Shown here in pieces: positions 1-4,825 of a stretch of DNA of 10,769 bases. Under the pieces are notes generated by a model. It was not told where the DNA came from and ran no database searches. It worked only from the letters and a program-made list of their open reading frames with translations. Position 1 is the first letter of the stretch. The number at the start of each line of letters is the position of its first letter. Both the position numbers and the translations under genes were made by a program. This DNA comes from JBOGJI01 sp050747865 (lineage in GTDB: Bacteria; Acidobacteriota; Thermoanaerobaculia; Multivoradales; JAHEKO01): positions 1 through 10,769 of the forward strand of contig JBOGJI010000092.1 in assembly GCA_050747865.1 (NCBI GenBank), read 5' to 3'.

Positions 1-171
1 CACGCTCGTCCCCAACGCCTCCCGCGTCAGCCGATCCAGCTCCAGCCGCCCACCTTGTGCGTTTGCCGGGCGTGTCTCGATCACATCGTCCGTTGCGCCG
101 AGAGCTGGTTTACGAAACGCGTCGAGCCTAAGCTCGGGCACGATCTGGACCGATGTAGGAGCTGTCGCCAT
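1..171 (-). CDS. Possible 5' end of a minus-strand gene leaving the window (unrecognised)
   Basis: An open frame on the minus strand begins with ATG at 171-169 and stays open to the left edge (57 residues visible, C-terminus outside the window). The composition is balanced and protein-like: acidic and basic residues alternate, and there is a segment LELDRLTREALGTSV. The overlapping plus-strand frame over the same bases is instead rich in Cys and Arg, as non-coding shadows in high-GC DNA usually are. A GGGAG lies only 2 nt before the ATG, which is too close for a normal ribosome binding site, and the frame is also open further upstream, so the start is uncertain. I recognise no family. It could equally be non-coding sequence left by the decay of the neighbouring hydrolase gene. 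Confidence 0.25.
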   Translation of the reverse strand, partial: MATAPTSVQIVPELRLDAFRKPALGATDDVIETRPANAQGGRLELDRLTREALGTSV

Positions 172-666
172 GTCTCCCAGGACGGAAACCTCCACGATCG
201 TCGCTCGCTCGCGGCACCGGGGTTTACCGTCATCAGTGAAGTTCGGGCGCCGGATACGGATCCCGGCGTCTATGCAGATTCTGTCGTCAGCCGGATCTGT
301 CAGCTGCTGGCCTCGGGAGTGCCCCCGGACAACATCACGGTGATCGGGGCTTCCAAGGGCTCCGTGATCGCGATGCTCGTCTCCAGCCGGCTGACGGCCG
401 CGATCCGTTATGTCTTGATGGCCAGCTGCAATGAATACATCTTCGATACCTTCGCCCTGCGCTTGCACGGGCACGTGCTGTCGATCTACGAGGCCAGCGA
501 CGAGCTCGGCCAGACGTGCCGTTCGCTGTTCGACCGATCGCCAGGGATCGGTGAACGGCGGGAGGTCCGACTCGAAACGGGGCTCCGACACGGCTTCATC
601 TACCGTCCTCTCGAGGCGTGGGTGCGGCCGGCACTCGCCTGGGCTCGCGGCGACACAGACCAGTAG
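55..666 (+). CDS. Alpha/beta hydrolase, N-terminally truncated (probable pseudogene)
   Basis: Residues from about 55 to the end of this 203-residue frame read like the C-terminal two thirds of a small serine alpha/beta hydrolase. There is a strand GFTVISEVR, a nucleophile elbow GASKGS with the candidate nucleophile at Ser100, a candidate acid at Asp149 (EASDELG) and a candidate histidine at His179 (RHGFIYRPL). The substrate is unknown. The first 54 residues are Cys/Arg-rich and do not look like a hydrolase N-terminus: the usual first strand and oxyanion-hole HG motif are absent. No plausible start codon lies near the beginning of the recognisable part (about position 217); the next internal Met is behind the nucleophile. 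I therefore infer a 5' truncation with a breakpoint near 210-220. The stop is 20 nt before the next gene, which could once have been co-transcribed. Confidence 0.5.
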   Translation: MCVCRACLDHIVRCAESWFTKRVEPKLGHDLDRCRSCRHVSQDGNLHDRRSLAAPGFTVISEVRAPDTDPGVYADSVVSRICQLLASGVPPDNITVIGASKGSVIAMLVSSRLTAAIRYVLMASCNEYIFDTFALRLHGHVLSIYEASDELGQTCRSLFDRSPGIGERREVRLETGLRHGFIYRPLEAWVRPALAWARGDTDQ

Positions 667-686
667 GTCCGGGTTACGCTCCGGGG

Positions 687-1475
687 ATGAAGGCGATCGT
701 CCAGACCAGGTACGGATCTCCTGGTGATCTGGAGCTCCGAGAGGTCGACGTGCCGGCGGTCGGCGATGGCGAGGTCCTGGTGCGGGTACGTTCGGCTTCG
801 CTGCACCCGGATGTCTGGCACGTCGTGACCGGCCGGCCCTACGTTCTTCGACTGATGGGGGCGGGCCTGTTCAACCCCAGAAGCCCGATTCCCGGTACGG
901 ACATGGCGGGCGTCGTCGAGTCCGTCGGCAAGGGGGTGAGCCGGTTTCGGCCGGGCGATGCGGTATTCGGCGAGACCCGAGGCGCCCATCAGTGGACCCA
1001 CGGCGGCGCCTTCGCAGAGTACGTCTCCGTGCGCCAGGACTGGCTGGCGCTCAAGCCCGACGACGTCGCGTTCGAACAGGCCGCCTCCGTCCCCACGTCG
1101 GGCTTCATCACCCTCCTGAACCTCCGGGGCGGGAGCGTGATACGGGCAGGGGCTCGGGTGTTGGTCAACGGCGCCGGTGGCGGCGTGGGCGCCCTCGCCC
1201 TGCAGATCGCGAAAGCCTTCGGCGCGCACGTGACCGCTGTGGACAGCGCGGGCAAGCTGGACATGCTCCGCTCACTCTGGGTGAAGCCGCTGCGACTGGG
1301 GAGCTCGTCGGCACCCACGCGGCAGGAGTCGATGGCGGCTCTCGCGGAGCTTCTCGCGGCCGGCAAGATCACGCCGATCATCGACAGTATCTATCCACTC
1401 GCCGAGATTCACGAGGCCTTCCGGCACATGATTGAGGACGAGCTCTCGGGGAAAGTGATCCTCACAGCAGGATGA
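687..1475 (+). CDS. Zinc-independent MDR family NAD(P)-dependent oxidoreductase with internal deletion
   Basis: The N-terminal GroES-like domain (residues 1-125, starting MKAIVQTRYGSP) and the nucleotide-binding start of the Rossmann fold (VNGAGGGVGALALQIAKAFG, residues 160-179) place this in the medium-chain dehydrogenase/quinone-reductase superfamily. These enzymes reduce or oxidise alcohols, quinones or enones with NAD(P)H. The C-terminus (AAGKITPIIDSIYPLAEIHE, then GKVILT) is also typical. However, the protein has 262 residues where relatives have about 325-330. After LDMLRSL (residue 197) the expected GAD-x-VIDY segment and the remaining Rossmann strands are missing, and the frame jumps directly to the late WVKPL segment. 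This is an in-frame loss of roughly 65-70 residues, so activity is doubtful. The start was chosen at the family-typical MKAIVQ. The open frame reaches back to 618, but that extension overlaps the hydrolase and has no homology-like features. The RBS is weak (GGGG abutting the ATG). Confidence 0.75.
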   Translation: MKAIVQTRYGSPGDLELREVDVPAVGDGEVLVRVRSASLHPDVWHVVTGRPYVLRLMGAGLFNPRSPIPGTDMAGVVESVGKGVSRFRPGDAVFGETRGAHQWTHGGAFAEYVSVRQDWLALKPDDVAFEQAASVPTSGFITLLNLRGGSVIRAGARVLVNGAGGGVGALALQIAKAFGAHVTAVDSAGKLDMLRSLWVKPLRLGSSSAPTRQESMAALAELLAAGKITPIIDSIYPLAEIHEAFRHMIEDELSGKVILTAG

Positions 1476-1476
1476 G

Positions 1477-1611
1477 TTGGCGTGCATTGTCGCAGAAGCG
1501 AGCCGGGCTCCGGTGGATAGAACGATCGCCAGCGGTGGAAGCATCCCGCAGTCGGAGCTGGAAGCCTACGACGAGCTGCGGTTCTACACGCTTGCCCGGC
1601 GTCGAGCGTCG
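1477..1611 (+). pseudogene. Possible remnant of a DUF5946-like protein
   Basis: Just after the oxidoreductase stop, one plus frame contains SELEAYDELRFYTLAR (about 1552-1599). This resembles, from memory, the start of DUF5946-type proteins, in which a Y-x-EL-x-x-YTL motif is followed by GDP-x-FIHQ. Here the continuation is lost after YTLAR and the frame becomes Arg/Ala-rich shadow of the convergent nucleotidyltransferase gene. There is no good start codon or RBS. The match is short and could be coincidence. If real, this is another decayed gene end in the same 1.6-kb stretch. Confidence 0.2.
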
Positions 1612-1623
1612 GCCGTCGTGGGG

Positions 1624-2136
1624 TCACGAACGTTCGAGCAGGCGTCTCAGGGTCGGAAGGGCGGCGCGGTCTTTCTCGCGTCCGGCGGCCTCCTTCGAGC
1701 GGATCACATCGGCAAGGCTGGCCACCAGGACGGTCAGGCCTTCGCCCAGGTCGACCCGCACCGCGTCGCGGCGCAGGTCGTCGAACCCGCCGGTGCCTGA
1801 GGGGCGAAACGACATGTCGAGCCAACCGTACCGAGTCGTGAGGTTCCAGGTCTCGACCTGGCCCAGGAAGGCGGGCTCGATGGGAAACGCCACTCCGGCC
1901 GGATCCGTCGCGGTGCGCAGTCGAGCCTCGAGCGCGGCGAGCGCTCGGGCGAGCCGTTCGAGGTTGGCCGGCTTGCGATCGGGGCAGACGTCGGCGTCAC
2001 CCGTACGCAGGGGCGAGCCGTGGACGACGGCGGCGAACCCGCCGATGAGGATGTAATCGACCTGGTGCTCCTCCAGGACTGTGAGGGCCCGGAGGGGCTC
2101 GAACGAGGGCGCGCCTCGAGGCGCGTAGTCAGGCAT
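1624..2136 (-). CDS. Nucleotidyltransferase, AbiEii/MNT-like, putative toxin of a two-gene module
   Basis: A 170-residue protein of the DNA polymerase beta-type nucleotidyltransferase superfamily, which transfers NMP to RNA, protein or small molecules. It has the signature GG at residues 32-33 (LIGGFAAVVHGS) followed by the metal-binding pair Asp47 and Asp49 (TGDADV). A third candidate acidic residue is Asp107 (YGWLDMSF). The C-terminal part has the helix ASLADVIRSKEAAGREKDRA common in stand-alone nucleotidyltransferases near regulators. The ATG at 2136 overlaps the end of the upstream XRE gene by 8 nt, giving translational coupling; a longer frame to 2187 is only the shadow of that gene. Known relatives include AbiEii and MenT toxins, which pair with a regulator or antitoxin, so a toxin role is an inference from family and context. 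A housekeeping nucleotidyltransferase role is possible. No frameshift is seen, and the active-site residues are present. Confidence 0.75.
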   Translation of the reverse strand: MPDYAPRGAPSFEPLRALTVLEEHQVDYILIGGFAAVVHGSPLRTGDADVCPDRKPANLERLARALAALEARLRTATDPAGVAFPIEPAFLGQVETWNLTTRYGWLDMSFRPSGTGGFDDLRRDAVRVDLGEGLTVLVASLADVIRSKEAAGREKDRAALPTLRRLLERS

Positions 2137-2455
2137 CGAGGATCCGTGCCTTCGCGAGCCGTCGCTCCATCTCCAGCAGGTCCTCATGGTAGGCGACCCG
2201 CTGCGCCGGACTCAGGGACAGCGTGTAGGTGATCAGGCCGTCGTCGTGGTCGTCGGCTTCCACCAATCGGACCTGAGGGTCGAGCCCGCAAGCTCGGACT
2301 GCGCGGGCGACCGTGGCAAACGCCGGCTCGTGGGCGCCTCCCTCCCAGCGGGCGACGGCCGATTGGGTGGTCCCTAGGCGCGCCGCCAGTTCCGCCTGGG
2401 TCAACCCAGCGCGTCGCCGCGCTTCACGGATGAGCAATCCGCCTTGCACATTCAC
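2129..2455 (-). CDS. XRE-family helix-turn-helix regulator (putative antitoxin)
   Basis: A 108-residue protein with a classical Cro/C1-type HTH at residues 8-60: IREARRRAGLTQAELAARLG, then TTQSAVARWEGG with the recognition helix, and EPAFATVARAVRACGLD. The C-terminal tail (YHEDLLEMERRLAKARI) is a charged helix that may contact the partner nucleotidyltransferase. It is the first gene of a two-gene operon whose second gene overlaps it by 8 nt, the usual order and spacing of toxin-antitoxin modules, in which the HTH protein represses its own promoter. The start codon is GTG at 2455, with a second in-frame GTG at 2449. No Shine-Dalgarno is present. A TATACT box directly abuts the first GTG, so transcription should begin near 2449 and the second GTG may be the true, leaderless start. 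Confidence 0.8.
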   Translation of the reverse strand: MNVQGGLLIREARRRAGLTQAELAARLGTTQSAVARWEGGAHEPAFATVARAVRACGLDPQVRLVEADDHDDGLITYTLSLSPAQRVAYHEDLLEMERRLAKARILDA

Positions 2456-2483
2456 AGTATAGCAAAAACGCTGTTTCAGTCAG
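2456..2483 (-). promoter_or_regulatory. Promoter of the XRE/nucleotidyltransferase operon with small palindrome
   Basis: On the minus strand, CTGACT (2483-2478) and TATACT (2461-2456) are separated by 16 nt, a good sigma70-type pair. Between them lies AAAC-GCT-GTTT (2466-2476), a short perfect inverted repeat that could be the operator for the XRE protein. The -10 box ends at the base before the GTG start codon, which predicts a leaderless or nearly leaderless transcript. The boxes are seen directly; their use is inferred. Confidence 0.5.
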
Positions 2484-2526
2484 ACCGGGCTGCAGAGTGG
2501 CGGTCGGGGCTCGTCAGCGCAACTCC

Positions 2527-2555
2527 TTGACGGTTGGGAGGCCCGGCGCTAGCGT
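2527..2555 (+). promoter_or_regulatory. Probable promoter of the DUF1579-like lipoprotein gene
   Basis: TTGACG (2527-2532), a 17-nt spacer and TAGCGT (2550-2555) lie 19 nt before the lipoprotein start codon. The -35 is near consensus; the -10 matches at the first, second and last positions. It is divergent from the XRE promoter, with about 43 bp between the two -35 boxes. Confidence 0.4.
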
Positions 2556-2573
2556 GCTGCCGGATCTGGCGAC

Positions 2574-3218
2574 ATGGCGCGGCGACAACCGATGAGACGC
2601 ACATTGGCCAGTGGGGTGGCGCTGCTAGTCGTGCTCGTATTGTCGAGCGCTGCGTGCATGCGATCCGATGGAGAGACGGCACGCGAGGACACTCAACCTA
2701 TGGACCGCGACGAAGAGGCGTATGGCAGCGCGAACCCCGATGCTCCTGCCGAGCTGTCACAGTTCGCCTTCCTCATTGGGAGATGGCGCTGTGATGCCAG
2801 GCTGAAGCTGGAGGACGGGAGCTGGGAGCCCTTGGAGGCTTCCTGGGTGGGACGCTACATCCTCGACGGCTACGCGATCATGGACGAGTTCCGGATGAAG
2901 AGGCCGATGGGAGAGCTTCTCGTGCTCGGCGTGAATGTACGCGCCTACGACGTGAAGAAGAGGGCGTGGACGCTGAGATGGTTGAATGCCTTCGACGGGA
3001 CCTGGGTGGACCTGGGGCCGGAGGAGCTCGGGGGCGTCGAGGTGGATGGTCAGTCCATCTCCTACACCTTCAAGGAGCCCATAGGCGGACACGCTCTCAC
3101 GCGCGCCACATACCTGGACATCTCTCCGAGTCACTTCACCTGGCGGGGCGAAAAGTCCAGCGACGGCAAGGCGTGGGAAGAGTTTCTGGTTATCGAGGCT
3201 CACCGTATCGACGAGTGA
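2574..3218 (+). CDS. DUF1579-like secreted lipoprotein
   Basis: A 214-residue protein with a basic N-terminus, a hydrophobic segment (residues 11-27) and Cys28 in LSSAAC. That is lipobox-like except for Ser at -3, so lipidation is probable but not certain. The linker at residues 29-60 is polar and acidic. The mature domain from residue 61 (FLIGRWRCDARLKLEDGSW, then SWVGRYILDGYAIMDEFRM) has the W/G pattern and alternating strands of the DUF1579 family, a lipocalin-like beta-barrel of unknown ligand. The export signal implies a location outside the cytoplasm. Either ATG 2574 or ATG 2592 (MRRTLASG) can be the start; neither has a strong RBS. It is a single gene, divergent from the XRE operon and convergent with the glycosyltransferase gene. 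By eye its GC is clearly lower than that of the genes to the right, which fits a recently acquired segment. Confidence 0.7.
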   Translation: MARRQPMRRTLASGVALLVVLVLSSAACMRSDGETAREDTQPMDRDEEAYGSANPDAPAELSQFAFLIGRWRCDARLKLEDGSWEPLEASWVGRYILDGYAIMDEFRMKRPMGELLVLGVNVRAYDVKKRAWTLRWLNAFDGTWVDLGPEELGGVEVDGQSISYTFKEPIGGHALTRATYLDISPSHFTWRGEKSSDGKAWEEFLVIEAHRIDE

Positions 3219-3283
3219 CCGCCGAGTGACGCTCCCCGCATGAAGATGCTGGGCGTGGGCTGCGACGCTGATACTTCTGCACC

Positions 3284-4279
3284 TCAAAGAAGAGTGAGAG
3301 CGCGCTCGACAATGGCCTCCGGGCGCACTTCGAAGAGGCATGCCTTGGTCTCGTCGAAGCGCTTGTAGCAGAAGCTGCAGGGGAGACGGTGGAAGATTGC
3401 GCGCTCCGGGCTGCCGTAGGGGCCGTGGCGGGCCGGGTCGGTGGGGCCCATGACTGCGAGCACGGGGGTGCCGAGGGCGTGGGCCAGGTGCAGGGGGCCG
3501 GTGTCGCCGGCCAGCACCAGGCGGGCCTGGCGCAGGCGGTGGGCGAGACGATCGAGGGTCGGGAGGCTCTCGATGCGGGCGTGGCCGTCGCTGGCGGCGG
3601 CCACGGCCTCGGCGAGCGCTTCCTCGCCCGGGGCGCAGGCGACGGCCGTCGGGAGCCCCAAGCGCTCACCGAGGAGGCGCGCGACGGCGGCCCAGTCCGC
3701 GGGCGGGTAGCGCTTGTTGCCCCAGCCCGCTCCCGGGTGGAGGAGGATGAAGCCCTCGGTCTCCTCGGGTGCAGGCGGCTCGGGGAAGAGGCGCTCGCCG
3801 CCGAAGTCGATCGTGCCGGCCTCGATGCCCAGCGCTTGCAGAGTCGCCAGGTTGCGCTCGACAGCGTGCACGCCGGCGGGCGTCACCGGCTGGTTGATCC
3901 ACAGGGCGCTGGAGGGCTCCCGCCGGAAGGGGCGGGCGAGGCCCACGCGGCGGTCGGCGAGGGTCAAGGCGGCGAGGAACCCGCCCTTGTGGTTGCCCAT
4001 CAGGTCGAGCGCCACGTCGGGCGAGAAGGCCTGCAGGGCGCGCACGAAGCGGACGATCTCGCCCACCGCCTGGCCCCAGGCCGCGGGTCGCCGCCAGATG
4101 CGCGTGCGTACCGGGATCACGGCGTCGAGGTCGGGTCGCCCCTCGAGCAGCGGCGCGAACGCCTCCTCCACGACCCAGCCGATGCGGGCGTCGGGGAGGC
4201 GGCGCCGCAGCTCGGTCAAGACGGGCAGCGCGTGCACCACGTCGCCCAGCGCCGAGGTCTTGAGGATGAGGATCCGCAT
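3284..4279 (-). CDS. Glycosyltransferase family 9, heptosyltransferase-like (LPS core)
   Basis: This 331-residue, full-length GT9 protein is related to WaaC/WaaF, which transfer L-glycero-D-manno-heptose from the ADP-sugar onto the lipid A-Kdo core at the cytoplasmic face of the inner membrane. The start MRILILKTSALGDVVHALP matches the family, with the catalytic-base position at Asp13. The C-terminal nucleotide-sugar half shows HPGAGWGNKRYP (181-192) and AGDTGPLHLAHALGTPV (257-273) followed by GPTDP. A Cys trio (Cys301, Cys304, Cys314: PCSFCYKRFDETKACL) is a feature of many GT9 proteins. The start at 4279 was chosen because the frame upstream to 4330 enters the fold-back repeat and has no homology-like sequence. 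The exact acceptor is unknown and the sugar could be other than heptose, so no symbol is given. It lies downstream of rpsU, separated by the 179-bp inverted repeat. Confidence 0.88.
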   Translation of the reverse strand: MRILILKTSALGDVVHALPVLTELRRRLPDARIGWVVEEAFAPLLEGRPDLDAVIPVRTRIWRRPAAWGQAVGEIVRFVRALQAFSPDVALDLMGNHKGGFLAALTLADRRVGLARPFRREPSSALWINQPVTPAGVHAVERNLATLQALGIEAGTIDFGGERLFPEPPAPEETEGFILLHPGAGWGNKRYPPADWAAVARLLGERLGLPTAVACAPGEEALAEAVAAASDGHARIESLPTLDRLAHRLRQARLVLAGDTGPLHLAHALGTPVLAVMGPTDPARHGPYGSPERAIFHRLPCSFCYKRFDETKACLFEVRPEAIVERALTLL

Positions 4280-4295
4280 GAGAGCCCGTGAATGC

Positions 4296-4474
4296 ATCTC
4301 CCGTGGGTCGCGTTGCGAGCGCCGCAGCAAGCCCCACGCCGCCGCAACCCGAAGGGCGCCAGGGGGTTGCGGGTCGTCTGCGGCGTCGCTCGTCGGTCAC
4401 ATACTAACGAGTATGCTCCCTCCTCGCTCCTTGCGGACGACCCGCAAGCCCCTGGCGCGCGACCCACGGGAGAT
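4296..4474. repeat. Long fold-back (inverted-repeat) element, MITE/REP-like
   Basis: The outer arms 4296-4312 and 4458-4474 are perfect inverted copies of 17 bp (ATCTCCCGTGGGTCGCG). The next arms 4357-4378 and 4436-4457 pair over 22 bp with one true mismatch and one G-T position. The centre is a perfect 6-bp hairpin, CATACT-AACG-AGTATG (4400-4415). Only the left arm carries an additional 44 nt (4313-4356), itself flanked by TTGCG (4313-4317) and CGCAA (4343-4347). No clear target-site duplication borders the element, and no convincing protein is encoded. It separates rpsU from the glycosyltransferase gene on the minus strand. Read through, it would form a strong RNA stem without a U-tract, so it may attenuate or process the transcript. 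The structure is seen directly; its nature as a mobile, multi-copy repeat is inference. Confidence 0.75.
4400..4415. repeat. Perfect hairpin at the centre of the fold-back element
   Basis: CATACT and AGTATG form a 6-bp perfect stem around AACG. It is AT-rich within otherwise GC-rich DNA and marks the apex of the larger inverted repeat at 4296-4474. Confidence 0.7.
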
Positions 4475-4495
4475 ATGGTCTCGGGCTCTGAGTGC

Positions 4496-4705
4496 TCAGG
4501 CGAGGCCGAGGCGTCGTTCCTCGGCCAGCTTGCGCATGATCTTCTTGCGCGCCTGCGCGTGCTTGCGCTTGCGCTTGACCGAAGGCTTCTCGAAGTACTG
4601 CCGGCGCTTCAGCTCGGTCAGCACCCCCGCCTTCTCGCATTTGCGCTTGAAGCGCCGCAGGGCGCCTTCGAAGCTCTCGTCTTCACGGACGTAGACTACG
4701 GGCAC
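4496..4705 (-). CDS. rpsU: 30S ribosomal protein bS21
   Basis: This 69-residue protein is a standard bS21: PVVYVREDESFEGALRRFKR, then CEKAGVLTELKRRQYFEKPS, then the basic tail VKRKRKHAQARKKI. bS21 binds the small-subunit platform near the 3' end of 16S rRNA and helps initiation. The start is GTG (4705), preceded by GAGGTGAG (4722-4715) as Shine-Dalgarno. A strong promoter lies upstream (4784-4813), giving a leader of about 70 nt with a small CCCCG/CGGGG hairpin. In enterobacteria rpsU is joined to dnaG and rpoD; here it is next to envelope genes instead, an arrangement seen in several other phyla. It may be co-transcribed with the glycosyltransferase if the fold-back element between them is read through. 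Confidence 0.95.
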   Translation of the reverse strand: MPVVYVREDESFEGALRRFKRKCEKAGVLTELKRRQYFEKPSVKRKRKHAQARKKIMRKLAEERRLGLA

Positions 4706-4783
4706 GGTTTCGCTCTCACCTCAGTTCGTTCAAGGATTTGCCCGGCGCTCCCCGTTCGGGGACAACAGACCGAGCAACGGCGA

Positions 4784-4813
4784 ATTGTACGCCGCCGGCG
4801 CGCCGGGGGTCAA
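4784..4813 (-). promoter_or_regulatory. Sigma70-type promoter of rpsU
   Basis: On the minus strand, TTGACC (4813-4808) and TACAAT (4789-4784) have an 18-nt spacer; both boxes match consensus at five of six positions. The -35 box lies 12 bp beyond the stop codon of the upstream lipoprotein gene, and the predicted start of transcription is near 4777. This is the best promoter in the window and suits a highly expressed ribosomal gene. Confidence 0.65.
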
Positions 4814-4825
4814 CGCCGCCCCCGC

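Noticed and set aside
1472..2056. Plus-strand frame of 194 codons starting at the ATGA overlap with the oxidoreductase stop
   Set aside because: The start overlap looks operon-like, but the product is Ser/Arg-rich and lies antisense to the nucleotidyltransferase with its intact active-site motifs.
3219..3283. Bidirectional terminator between the convergent lipoprotein and glycosyltransferase genes
   Set aside because: Only a weak 5-bp CTTCT/AGAAG pairing without a T-tract is visible.
4749..4762. TCCCCG-TT-CGGGGA as a terminator for the upstream lipoprotein gene
   Set aside because: The loop is only 2 nt and no T-tract follows; the site lies downstream of the rpsU promoter, so it belongs to the rpsU leader.
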